Part shown: in pieces, positions 1-6,607 of the stretch
How positions within the stretch are numbered: the stretch's first letter is position 1
Layout: each line of letters opens with the position of its first letter
Assembly: GCA_002392385.1 (NCBI GenBank)
Contig: DGGX01000157.1
Span: 1 to 13,013 of the forward strand
Reading direction: 5' to 3'
DNA: 13,013 nucleotides
From: Lachnospiraceae bacterium UBA3863
GTDB taxonomy: Bacteria; Bacillota; Clostridia; Lachnospirales; Lachnospiraceae
Made by a program: the position numbers and the translations under genes
Notes under the pieces: generated by a model
Seen by the model: only the letters and a program-made list of their open reading frames with translations
What the model was told of the DNA's origin: nothing
The model's database searches: none

Positions 1-1096
1 GTTCAAGGCCATGGGTCAGTCCATCTCGACCATGACCGGCGACATGCTTCCCGTGTGGGTCTGCTCCCTGTTCCTGTATTTCGTCATCCTGATCTATGCC
101 TGCATCGGCGGCTTCAAGGGTGTTGCTCTCGTTGATACTGCACAGGGTATCCTCTTCACCGTTATCCTCTGGGGCGGCCTTCTGATCGCTCTGTTCAAGG
201 CGGGCGGATTCGCCACCATGTTCAACAACGTCGCTGCCATTGACGGCGGCAAGTGGATCCTGTTCACTCCCGTCGGCGCTGCGGAGCCCGTGTGGAACTT
301 CTCCACGGCCTTCTCCTTCTGCGTCGTCGCCACAGTCGGCGGTTTCTTCTCCGCAGGCTTCCTGCTGAGATACTTCGCCTCCACGGACACCCACGCCATC
401 ATCAAGAACACCATCTGGTTCCCGATCCTGGTCTCCATCGGTGTTTCCACCTCCGGCGGTCTGGTCGGCCTGAGCGCAAGGTATTTCATCAACTCCGGCA
501 TGATCCCGGCTGACATCAACATCAACTCCATCTTCCAGGAGACTCTGTCTCACCTGACGACCCCCTGGTGGCAGGTCATCGTCGTGATGGGTGTTCTGGC
601 TGCAGGCCTTTCCACCGTCGCCGGCAACATGACCGGTGCAGCCAACAACATCACCTACGATTTCATCCACATCATCAAGCCTGAGATCGACGATGAAGGC
701 CTTAAGAAATATGGCCGTATCGTCCTGGCGATCGTCATGTTCGCTGTGTGGTTCTTCTCCGTGAAGTCCGCAGGCGCCGTCACCGCGCTGGTCCAGCTGT
801 CCACAGCTTTCTATATGACCGCTCTGTTCCCCTTCGCCACCATGTTCTGGTGGAAGCGCGGAACCACGGCAGGCACGATCGCCGGTATGCTGGGTGAGCT
901 CATCGGCACATCCCTGACGACCTTCGTGATCCAGCCTCCCTTCGGTCTGACCGCCGGCTTCTTCGGTCTGCTGCTGGGCCTGCCGCTCTACATCATCGTG
1001 TCCCTGGCTACCAAGCCCATGACACAGGACGAGCGCAACGCTTATTTCAAGCCTCTGATCGAAGGCAAGAGCTACGAAAAGACAAATGTGGGCTGA
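1..1096 (+). CDS. Sodium:solute symporter family transporter (5' end missing)
   Basis: The reading frame is already open at base 2, before the first ATG at 11, so the gene begins outside the window. About 364 residues are visible of a family usually near 480-550, so roughly the first four or five membrane helices are missing. The visible part is a run of hydrophobic helices typical of the SSS family (LeuT fold, inner membrane). One helix carries GGFKGVALVDTAQG, which matches the family's GG-x(5)-TD-x-x-QG type segment. A later helix has AAGLSTVAGNMTGA, the place where SSS proteins place Ser/Thr residues that bind sodium. The protein ends in a short charged tail (YEKTNVG). The role would be Na+-coupled uptake of a small organic solute. 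The substrate cannot be inferred; the nearby acid-CoA genes make a carboxylate plausible. A strong hairpin follows 20 bases after the stop. Confidence 0.88.
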   Translation, partial: FKAMGQSISTMTGDMLPVWVCSLFLYFVILIYACIGGFKGVALVDTAQGILFTVILWGGLLIALFKAGGFATMFNNVAAIDGGKWILFTPVGAAEPVWNFSTAFSFCVVATVGGFFSAGFLLRYFASTDTHAIIKNTIWFPILVSIGVSTSGGLVGLSARYFINSGMIPADININSIFQETLSHLTTPWWQVIVVMGVLAAGLSTVAGNMTGAANNITYDFIHIIKPEIDDEGLKKYGRIVLAIVMFAVWFFSVKSAGAVTALVQLSTAFYMTALFPFATMFWWKRGTTAGTIAGMLGELIGTSLTTFVIQPPFGLTAGFFGLLLGLPLYIIVSLATKPMTQDERNAYFKPLIEGKSYEKTNVG

Positions 1097-1115
1097 TTAT
1101 TCACCCATATGTTTG

Positions 1116-1144
1116 GAAGAAGGCCCCCGCAAGGGGCCTTCTTC
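1116..1144 (+). terminator. Hairpin terminator after the symporter gene
   Basis: Perfect 12-base-pair stem: GAAGAAGGCCCC (1116-1127) pairs with GGGGCCTTCTTC (1133-1144) around the loop CGCAA. The 3' arm ends in TTCTTCTGTT rather than a clean T-run, so termination may be partial. It separates the symporter from the next operon. Confidence 0.7.
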
Positions 1145-1153
1145 TGTTATAAT
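1145..1153 (+). promoter_or_regulatory. Extended -10 promoter (TGTTATAAT) for the 1242-3453 operon
   Basis: TGT-TATAAT is a perfect extended -10 hexamer immediately after the terminator stem. No good -35 lies 17 bases upstream because that position falls inside the hairpin. Extended -10 promoters can work without a -35. Transcription would start near 1160, giving a leader of about 80 bases before the ATG at 1242. Confidence 0.5.
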
Positions 1154-1227
1154 CCAGGATAAGAGGCAGCGGCCGTACCCGGAACTCATGGGGAGGCACG
1201 CGGCCCGGATGCAGCGAGACCGGTTTC

Positions 1228-1235
1228 AAAGGAGA
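1228..1235 (+). promoter_or_regulatory. Ribosome binding site deciding the start at 1242
   Basis: AAAGGAGA ends 6 bases before ATG 1242. The same frame is open upstream to an ATG at 1086, but that one overlaps the symporter's 3' end, has no ribosome site, and would translate through the terminator and promoter. Confidence 0.75.
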
Positions 1236-1241
1236 ACCCCT

Positions 1242-1517
1242 ATGTCTGTAAAAGTTCTGAAGGTCGTCATACCCCTCTGTATCGCCGCGGTGATCGAGTA
1301 CCTGTTCCGCTTCCAGTACGCACTTTTTGCCGGGGAGACCGGGCAGAAGGCGGCCATCGTTCTCTTCGCGGTCCAGTATCTGAGCCTGGCTTATATCCTC
1401 ATGTCCGCCTTTGTCGCGCACCAGCAGAAGAAGATCGCAGCCCGCAAGGCGGCAGCGGCTGCAGCGGAGAACAAAGAGGCGGCCGCATCGCAGGAGTCAG
1501 ATCAGAAACAGTCATGA
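1242..1517 (+). CDS. Small membrane protein with two predicted helices and an Ala/Lys-rich tail
   Basis: A 91-residue protein I do not recognise. Residues about 4-22 (VKVLKVVIPLCIAAVIEYLF) and about 37-59 (AAIVLFAVQYLSLAYILMSA) look like two membrane helices joined by a short polar loop with a GETGQK motif. The last 30 or so residues are cytosolic-looking and low in complexity: lysines and arginines, then a run of alanines, then Glu, Gln and Ser. It follows a symporter gene, and small accessory membrane proteins are known beside some SSS transporters (for example YhdT next to PanF). Here, however, a terminator and a promoter lie between them. It is the first gene of the operon with the aldo/keto reductase (19 bases apart) and the LysR regulator. 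The gene call is fairly secure because of its ribosome site and codon use; the function is unknown. Confidence 0.75.
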   Translation: MSVKVLKVVIPLCIAAVIEYLFRFQYALFAGETGQKAAIVLFAVQYLSLAYILMSAFVAHQQKKIAARKAAAAAAENKEAAASQESDQKQS

Positions 1518-1536
1518 TCAGCGTAAAGGAGACAGC

Positions 1537-2547
1537 ATGGAGTACGTAAAACTCGGAAAGACTGATATTGAAGTATCCCGCCTGTGTGTGGGCTGCATGA
1601 GCTACGGCAAGGCCGGCACCATGCATGACTGGACACTGGACGAGGAGCACACGGAAGAAGTGATCCGGGCGGCGCTGGAACAGGGCATCAACTTTTTTGA
1701 CACCGCCAACTGCTATTCCGCGGGGACCAGTGAGGAGTACCTGGGAAGGATCCTCAAGAGACTGGTTCCGAGAGACAAGGTCGTGATCGCCTCCAAGGTC
1801 TATTTCAATCCGGGAAGGCTCTCCAGAGAGGCCATCCTGCGGGAGATCGACGGATCTCTTAAGAGGCTGGGCACGGATTATCTGGACCTCTATATCATCC
1901 ATCGCTTTGATTATGAGACCCCCATCGAGGAGACCATGGAGACCCTGGACAGCCTGGTGAAGGCCGGCAAGGTGCGCGCCCTCGGCGCCTCCGCCATGTA
2001 CGGCTACCAGTTCTACAATATGCAGCTGGCCGCCAGGGACAACGGCTGGACACCCTTCAGCACCATGGAAAACCACTACAACCTCCTGTACAGGGAGGAT
2101 GAGCGGGAACTGATCCCCATCTGTAAGCAGATGGGCGTGTCCCTGATGCCTTACAGCCCTCTGGCTTCCGGCCGTCTGAGCCGGCCGGAATGGAAGACGG
2201 ATACCCTGCGGAGCCAGACGGATCAGGCGGCAGTCGGCAAGTACGACAGCACCCGGGAGCAGGATATGCTGATCACGGCCCGCGTGAAGGAGATCGCCGA
2301 TAAATACGCGACCACCATGTCCCGGGTCGCTATCGCCTGGCAGTATGCCAGAGGCGTCGCCGCCCCCATTATCGGCGCCACCAAACCCCGCTATTTCGTG
2401 GATGCCGCCGGCGCGCTCAATGTAAAGCTGTCGCCGGAGGACGTTGCCTATCTGGAGGAGCCCTATGTTCCTCACAGGATCATGGGCCTTGTGGACAAGA
2501 ATCCCGAAGAGGGCACGGTCCTGCTCAATGTCGCGGACAAGAAATGA
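1537..2547 (+). CDS. Aldo/keto reductase
   Basis: A 336-residue cytosolic NAD(P)H-dependent carbonyl/alcohol oxidoreductase with a TIM-barrel fold. The N-terminus MEYVKLGKTDIEVSRLCVG is typical of the family. The catalytic tetrad is visible: Asp55 and Tyr60 in FFDTANCY, Lys87 in ASKVYF, and His122 in YIIHRFD. The length and the C-terminal IIGATKPRYFVDA segment (cofactor-binding region) fit the bacterial AKR groups around YajO and the beta-subunit-like AKRs. The start is ATG 1537, with AAAGGAGA at 1525-1532; the frame is open from 1411, but that part overlaps the preceding gene and reads as Arg-rich shadow. The LysR gene follows 21 bases downstream, so the regulator probably responds to the AKR substrate or product. 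The substrate is not deducible. Confidence 0.92.
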   Translation: MEYVKLGKTDIEVSRLCVGCMSYGKAGTMHDWTLDEEHTEEVIRAALEQGINFFDTANCYSAGTSEEYLGRILKRLVPRDKVVIASKVYFNPGRLSREAILREIDGSLKRLGTDYLDLYIIHRFDYETPIEETMETLDSLVKAGKVRALGASAMYGYQFYNMQLAARDNGWTPFSTMENHYNLLYREDERELIPICKQMGVSLMPYSPLASGRLSRPEWKTDTLRSQTDQAAVGKYDSTREQDMLITARVKEIADKYATTMSRVAIAWQYARGVAAPIIGATKPRYFVDAAGALNVKLSPEDVAYLEEPYVPHRIMGLVDKNPEEGTVLLNVADKK

Positions 2548-2568
2548 TCCTTCCCGCAGGAGGCAGAC

Positions 2569-3453
2569 ATGGAGATCCGGACACTTCGCTATTTCCTGAC
2601 CGTGGCCCAGGAGAGAAACTTCACCGCCGCGGCCGCGGCCCTGCATATCACCCAGCCCACCCTTTCCAGGCAGATCATGGATCTGGAGCAGGAACTGGGG
2701 CAGACCCTCTTCGTGCGGTCTAAAAAGGACATTTCCCTGACCCAGGAGGGACTGCGCTTCCGCCAGTACGCGGAGGATATCCTCCTGCTGGTGGACAGGG
2801 CGGAGCAGGACATGCATTCCTCCGAGGAGGCCCTGACCGGAGAGATCCGGATCGGCGGCGCGGAGAGCGAGGCGGTGAGGGAGATCCTGCGGGTCCTGAA
2901 GGATCTGCGCAGGGACCATCCCGGTGTCCGCATGACTATTCTCAGCATGTCCATGACCACCGCGCTGGAGATGCTGGACGAGGGCCTTCTGGACTATGCT
3001 GTCACTCTGAGCGACAGCGTGGATGAGAAGTATAACTCCATCACCCTCAGCTTCCGTGAGAAATGGGGCGTCCTGATGCCGCGGGACTGCCCGCTGGCCG
3101 CCAAGCGCAGGCTGTCCGTCGAGGACCTGCAGGGACTTCCCCTCCTTCTGCCGCGGGGCCCCCGGAGCTACGGCGGTATTGCCGACGGCCCCGAATATAA
3201 CGTGGTAGGGCGCTATAACCTATTTTTCCTCGGCGCCCAGATGGTGGAAGAGGGACTGGGCTATGCCCTGGCGATCATCAGCCGCTTCCACAGACAGCAC
3301 CACCCGGACCTCTGCATCCGCGAGATCGCCATCCAGGATGACCTGTCCCTCCACCTCATATGGAAGAAGCACACCGTGCTGACCAAAACGTCCGCCGAGT
3401 TCCTGCGGAGATTCCGCCTGGCCGACGAACAGAAGAAAAACGAAGAGATCTAG
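2569..3453 (+). CDS. LysR-type transcriptional regulator
   Basis: A 294-residue regulator. The N-terminal winged helix-turn-helix is classical: MEIRTLRYFLTVAQERNFTAAAAALHITQPTLSRQI at residues 1-36, followed by the linker helix LEQELGQTLFVRSKKDISLT. The rest (about 90-290) is the periplasmic-binding-protein-like effector domain. An AGGAGG at 2558-2563 sits 5 bases before the ATG. It is the last gene of an operon with the aldo/keto reductase rather than being divergent from a target, and a strong terminator follows. The nearest good LysR-box candidate is the palindrome at 3584-3602, in front of the MFS transporter, so transporter control is a reasonable guess. The effector is unknown. Confidence 0.92.
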   Translation: MEIRTLRYFLTVAQERNFTAAAAALHITQPTLSRQIMDLEQELGQTLFVRSKKDISLTQEGLRFRQYAEDILLLVDRAEQDMHSSEEALTGEIRIGGAESEAVREILRVLKDLRRDHPGVRMTILSMSMTTALEMLDEGLLDYAVTLSDSVDEKYNSITLSFREKWGVLMPRDCPLAAKRRLSVEDLQGLPLLLPRGPRSYGGIADGPEYNVVGRYNLFFLGAQMVEEGLGYALAIISRFHRQHHPDLCIREIAIQDDLSLHLIWKKHTVLTKTSAEFLRRFRLADEQKKNEEI

Positions 3454-3493
3454 CTGCCGTTTTTGCAGCAGGATCCCTCACAAAAGCAGCCCT

Positions 3494-3530
3494 CTGCCGC
3501 TCTGAATCAGCTCAGAGCGGCAGTTTTTTT
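3494..3530 (+). terminator. Strong Rho-independent terminator
   Basis: Perfect 12-base-pair stem: CTGCCGCTCTGA (3494-3505) pairs with TCAGAGCGGCAG (3512-3523), with a 6-base loop, followed at once by seven T (3524-3530). It closes the small membrane protein/AKR/LysR operon. Confidence 0.93.
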
Positions 3531-3583
3531 GTCCATTTGTGCCAAAATCGATCCGTCCCGTTTGTACAGAGTGTCGGACAAAA

Positions 3584-3602
3584 TAATGCCTTAGAGGCAT
3601 TA
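3584..3602. promoter_or_regulatory. Palindromic operator candidate of LysR-box form
   Basis: TAATGCCTTAGAGGCATTA is a perfect palindrome with 8-base arms and a 3-base centre. It contains T-N11-A (T3587 to A3599) with inverted flanks, the classic LysR-type site shape. It lies about 20 bases upstream of the possible -35 of the MFS gene, and the adjacent upstream gene encodes a LysR regulator. Binding is inferred, not shown. Confidence 0.5.
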
Positions 3603-3621
3603 CAAGGAAGAAATATAGGCA

Positions 3622-3651
3622 TTGGACATTGTAAGGGACAGCCATGATAAT
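3622..3651 (+). promoter_or_regulatory. Possible sigma-70-type promoter of the MFS transporter
   Basis: TTGGAC (3622-3627), an 18-base spacer and GATAAT (3646-3651) fit a vegetative promoter with one mismatch in each hexamer. The leader to ATG 3702 would be about 45 bases. The palindrome at 3584-3602 would sit at about -65. Confidence 0.4.
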
Positions 3652-3701
3652 AGAATAAAAGAATTCACAACTTGTTCTCATAATCAGAAAAGGAGGGAGT
3701 T

Positions 3702-4955
3702 ATGTCACAGGAAACATGGAGTAAAAAAGCCATACAGGCAACTGTCGTGGCCATGCTGATCAACCTGTCGGCAGGCGCGCAGTACTGCTGGTCGCTGCTG
3801 AGCGCGGGTGTGGCAGCCAAGAACGGATGGACCACCACGCAGATGGCGCTGCCGGCCTCTCTGATGATGGTCTTCACGTCTCTGTGGGCTATCGTGGTCG
3901 GTTATTTCAATGACCGGACCAAGCCCAAGTATTTCGTCATGTTCGGTGCCGTGTGTATCGGCCTGTCCCTGGTGATCGCCGGATCCACCACTTCCTACCC
4001 GGTCATCTTCATGGCCATCGTCTTCCTGATGGGCGCGGCCTCCACGTCCTTCACATCCAACACCACGCCTACAGCCCAGAAGCTGGCCCCCATGAAGTAT
4101 AAAGGCCTGGTCGCCGGTATCGTCGGCGCCGGTATGGGATGGACCTCCTTCTACATGGCTCCCCTGATCAGAAGCATCCAGGGATCCTTCGGCGACAAGG
4201 CAGCCTTCTATGCCATCGGTATCGGTTCCTTCGTGATCATCATGATCCTCGCCCAGTTCCTGCCGGAGCCCGAGCGTGTGGATGCCTCCGATCCCGCAGT
4301 CGTTGCAGCGGCCAAGGCAGCGGAAGAAGTTGACAACAAGACCACCCTTTACAAGAACACCAAGTCCCTCAAGGAAGCGATCTTCACAAAGGAGATCTGG
4401 CTCTGCTTCGGTATGTTCGCATGCGCCGGCATGGGCGGCCAGATGATGACCTCCCAGATGACCAAGATCGCCTCCGTCCAGCTGGCAGACGGCGACGCCG
4501 GTGCCCTGGCGGTGACCATGGTCATGGCCCTGGGTCTTGCCAACGGTCTCGGCCGTCTGTGCGTGTCCACCCTGTCCGATAAGCTGGGCGTCCGCAACAC
4601 CTGGTCCCTGATCTTCATCGTGCAGGCCATCAACATCCTCTGCTTCCGTTTCTACAACACCACCACCGCTCTTATGATCGGTACCTTCGTGCTCGGCTTC
4701 TTCTACGGCGCTTCCATCCCGCTGGTATGGAACACGGCAGCCGGTATCTTCGGCAGAAAGCACCTCGGCGCCATCTACGGCGTGATCACCAACGGTTTCT
4801 CCGTGGCAGCCCTGATCGGCCCTCTGGTAAGTGCCCGCATCGTGGACGCCACCGGTTCCTACAATCCCGCTTACATCACCCTGGCGGTCTTCCTGGTACT
4901 GGGTCTGGTCATGTCCAGGATCCTTCCGGATCCCAAGACCTATGTGGAAGCCTGA
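3702..4955 (+). CDS. MFS transporter, OFA (oxalate/formate antiporter-like) family
   Basis: A 417-residue inner-membrane carrier with about 12 hydrophobic segments in two halves, joined by a charged central loop (about residues 188-230, with PEPERVDASDPAVVAAA and NKTTLYKNTKSLKEAIFTKEIW). The first helix, VAMLINLSAGAQYCWSLLSAGV, and the loop GYFNDRTKPKY between helices 2 and 3 fit the OFA branch of the major facilitator family; the second half has the matching GRLCVSTLSDKLG loop. OFA members exchange or import small mono- and dicarboxylates. AGGAGG at 3691-3696 places the start at 3702. The gene has its own candidate promoter and operator upstream and stops 112 bases before the dehydrogenase gene. 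An organic-acid substrate would match the CoA-transferase cluster downstream, but this is inference from family and context. Confidence 0.88.
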   Translation: MSQETWSKKAIQATVVAMLINLSAGAQYCWSLLSAGVAAKNGWTTTQMALPASLMMVFTSLWAIVVGYFNDRTKPKYFVMFGAVCIGLSLVIAGSTTSYPVIFMAIVFLMGAASTSFTSNTTPTAQKLAPMKYKGLVAGIVGAGMGWTSFYMAPLIRSIQGSFGDKAAFYAIGIGSFVIIMILAQFLPEPERVDASDPAVVAAAKAAEEVDNKTTLYKNTKSLKEAIFTKEIWLCFGMFACAGMGGQMMTSQMTKIASVQLADGDAGALAVTMVMALGLANGLGRLCVSTLSDKLGVRNTWSLIFIVQAINILCFRFYNTTTALMIGTFVLGFFYGASIPLVWNTAAGIFGRKHLGAIYGVITNGFSVAALIGPLVSARIVDATGSYNPAYITLAVFLVLGLVMSRILPDPKTYVEA

Positions 4956-4992
4956 GCAAAAAACTGAGCTTAAAAAGGCATTTCTTCCCGGT

Positions 4993-5012
4993 GGCAGGCC
5001 CCGGAGCCTGCC
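4993..5012 (+). other. Hairpin between the MFS and SDR genes
   Basis: GGCAGGC (4993-4999) pairs perfectly with GCCTGCC (5006-5012) around a 6-base loop. No T-run follows, so it is not a typical terminator. It may protect or process a joint transporter/dehydrogenase transcript. Confidence 0.4.
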
Positions 5013-5067
5013 CAGGGACTCTTGAACACAGATAACAGCTGTCATTTAAAACAGAAAGGAGATTATC

Positions 5068-5979
5068 ATGATCAACGAGAGACTCAAGAACCTCAACGAA
5101 AAGCACATCAACCAGAGCTGGCAGCCCACCTCCGCGGACTACAGAGCCATCGCTCCGGAGGAAGAGGCCTGGAACCGCACCTTCAATTACGAGAAGGTCG
5201 TGGACGGAAAGGTCGCCCTCATCACCGGCGCTTCCTATGGCATGGGCGCCAAGATGGCGGAACTCTACGCCCAGCACGGCGCCAAGACCATCATGGTCGC
5301 CCGTACCCCCGACAAGCTCGAGGCGACGGCCGCCGAGATCCGCGCTCTCTTCGATTATGCCGAGGTCTACACCTTCGCAATGGACGTCATGGACAAGCAG
5401 AAGACCAAAGAGCTCTTCGCCTGGATCAAGGACAAGTTCGGCCGCCTCGATATCCTCGTCAACAACGCCGGCGGCGGCGATCCCTGCATAGCCGATACTG
5501 CTGACGAAGACATCATCGACTACTATGTGGAGTGGAACCTCAAGGCGCCCATGCGCTTCTGCAAGGAAGCTCTGAACATCATGCTGGAGCAGAACTACGG
5601 CCACATCGTCAACATCTCCTCCATCAACGGCACCCGTCCCCTCTGCGGCGCGGTCTACTCCGGCGCCAAGGGCGGTATCAACACCTGGACCAAGGCCATC
5701 GCCATCCGCTGTGTCGGCACCGGCGTCAACTGCAACGCCCTCGGCCCCGGCTTCACCGTGACCCCTGCCGCTCTGAACCAGGAAGACAACAAGACCAAGA
5801 CCGGCGCCGCCGCTGTCACCCGCAGCGTCGATTACCTGCCGATCCTCCACACCAAGTCCACCAGAAACGTGCCTACCTTCTGCATCGACCAGGCACATCT
5901 GGCCCTCTTCCTCGGCTCCGACCTCGCCCGCTGCATCACCGGCCAGGTCATCAACTGTGATAATGGTCAGTATCTGTAA
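5068..5979 (+). CDS. Short-chain dehydrogenase/reductase with N-terminal extension
   Basis: A 303-residue classical SDR. The Rossmann glycine motif TGASYGMG is at residues 53-60, NNAG at 132-135, catalytic Asn157 in EWNLKAP, Ser184 in NISSING, and Tyr197/Lys201 in YSGAK. The end of the second strand reads MVARTPDKL, with Arg79 and no Asp, which favours NADPH over NADH. About 45 residues (MINERLKNLNEKH...EEEAWNRTFNYEKVVDG) precede the usual SDR start; classical SDRs are about 250 residues. The extension is real by the ribosome site (AAAGGAG at 5055-5061, ATG at 5068) and is charged and non-hydrophobic, so it is not a signal peptide. A second unusual stretch (about 235-270, NQEDNKTKTGAAAVTRSVDY) lies in the substrate-loop region. 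The role is oxidoreduction of an unknown hydroxy/oxo substrate, probably in the same pathway as its neighbours. Confidence 0.9.
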   Translation: MINERLKNLNEKHINQSWQPTSADYRAIAPEEEAWNRTFNYEKVVDGKVALITGASYGMGAKMAELYAQHGAKTIMVARTPDKLEATAAEIRALFDYAEVYTFAMDVMDKQKTKELFAWIKDKFGRLDILVNNAGGGDPCIADTADEDIIDYYVEWNLKAPMRFCKEALNIMLEQNYGHIVNISSINGTRPLCGAVYSGAKGGINTWTKAIAIRCVGTGVNCNALGPGFTVTPAALNQEDNKTKTGAAAVTRSVDYLPILHTKSTRNVPTFCIDQAHLALFLGSDLARCITGQVINCDNGQYL

Positions 5980-5991
5980 TATGCAATGAGT

Positions 5992-6068
5992 CCATGCATG
6001 GCTGTGCCGTCATCAGACCTTGGCGTGCTCGCACGCCGGAGGGCGGATGACGGCACAGCCGTATATGG
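5992..6068. repeat. Long nested hairpin after the SDR gene
   Basis: GGCTGTGCCGTCATC (6000-6014) pairs perfectly over 15 bases with 6046-6060. The pairing continues imperfectly outward (5992-5999 with 6061-6068, including G-U pairs). Inside the loop is a second hairpin: GGCGTGC (6022-6028) with GCACGCC (6031-6037). There is no T-run, so it is not a standard terminator. It may stabilise the SDR transcript 3' end or be an intergenic palindromic element. Confidence 0.75.
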
Positions 6069-6090
6069 CGAATGCCGAAACATGAGCAGC

Positions 6091-6166
6091 CGCATTTTGC
6101 GAAGCAAAATGAGTGGCGGCGCAGCCGCCGGGTGCGAATGATGAGGCAGGCGCATTTTGCGAAGCA
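6091..6166. repeat. Cluster of small hairpins with a 16-base direct repeat
   Basis: CGCATTTTGCGAAGCA occurs at 6091-6106 and exactly again at 6151-6166, 60 bases apart. The first copy forms CATTTTGC (6093-6100)/GCAAAATG (6104-6111) with a GAA loop. Next to it, GGCGGC (6115-6120) pairs with GCCGCC (6124-6129) around GCA. Such compact hairpin groups resemble intergenic palindromic repeat families; I cannot name the family. Confidence 0.65.
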
Positions 6167-6210
6167 TTCTGAAACCGGTGCTGTTATCTCAAAATACGCC
6201 AGAAGGTAAT

Positions 6211-6486
6211 ATGGGGTGACAGTATAATCGTAGAATCAACCCATTCGATACCGACAAGCAGTATGGGATGACAGAAGAAGCTTCAAACTCACCCCATTTC
6301 TGTTCAGAAAACCATTTGGGACTGTGGGAAAACTATGAGGCTCAACCCTGATAGGCACAGAGCAGAATCTGGGTTGACCCGACAGGGACTCAGGTCAACC
6401 CATTTTTCCACACAAAACTATTGGGGGTGTGTTAATACGGCACTGATCATCCCGCCATCCATCAAAAGGCATTCTGGGATGATCAG
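6211..6486. repeat. Array of alternately inverted motifs, period 52-53 bases
   Basis: TGGGnTGA-like motifs begin at 6212, 6264, 6317, 6370, 6422 and 6475. Their inverted counterparts, TCAnCCCA-like, begin at 6236, 6289, 6342, 6395 and 6447. Each strand's motif therefore recurs every 52-53 bases, and opposite orientations alternate about every 26. The copies are degenerate (6317 and 6422 are the weakest). Some pair perfectly: TGGGTTGACC (6370-6379) with GGTCAACCCA (6393-6402), and CTGATCATCCC (6443-6453) with GGGATGATCAG (6476-6486). There is no coding potential. It could be a protein-binding array, a structured transcript or a decayed mobile repeat. Confidence 0.7.
6370..6407 (+). terminator. 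Terminator-like hairpin inside the repeat array
   Basis: A perfect 10-base-pair stem, 6370-6379 with 6393-6402, has a 13-base loop and is followed by five T (6403-6407). The upstream TCAACCC at 6342-6348 could pair instead with GGGTTGA at 6371-6377, giving a competing structure. No gene directly downstream is obviously controlled by it. Confidence 0.45.
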
Positions 6487-6498
6487 ATACATGAACAC

Positions 6499-6607
6499 AC
6501 GCCCGCAGGCGCGCATGGACGAATGCGAAAAGCCTGCCGAATGAGGCACGCCCGCAGGCGCGCATGGACGAATGCGAAAAAGCCTGCCGAATGAGGCACG
6601 CCCGCAG
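6499..6607. repeat. Tandem repeat, 49/50-base unit, two copies plus a partial third
   Basis: The unit beginning ACGCCCGCAGGCG runs 6499-6547 (49 bases) and again 6548-6597 (50 bases, one extra A in an A-run). A third copy starts at 6598 and keeps about 10 bases before it merges with the next repeat. Apart from the extra A the two full copies are identical, which suggests recent duplication. Confidence 0.9.

Noticed and set aside
1086..1241. Longer start of the small membrane protein at 1086
   Set aside because: It overlaps the symporter end, crosses the terminator and promoter, and lacks a ribosome site; AAAGGAGA supports 1242.
1399..2919. Long open frame on the minus strand (506 codons), and similar ones at 3705-5045, 4909-5898, 6395-8104, 7960-9324, 9074-10498 and 10588-12165
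   Set aside because: Each lies antisense to a well-supported gene with strong family motifs. GC-rich third positions keep stop codons rare on the opposite strand. The translations are His/Gly/Asp-rich with no domain, and no ribosome sites support them.
5022..5050. Possible promoter TTGAAC-N17-TTTAAA before the SDR gene
   Set aside because: The transcription start would fall on the ribosome site (5055-5061), leaving almost no leader; expression from the MFS transcript is simpler.
6211..6607. CRISPR array
   Set aside because: The 53-base units are degenerate with alternating inverted motifs, the 49/50-base units abut directly with no unique spacers, and no cas gene is in the window.
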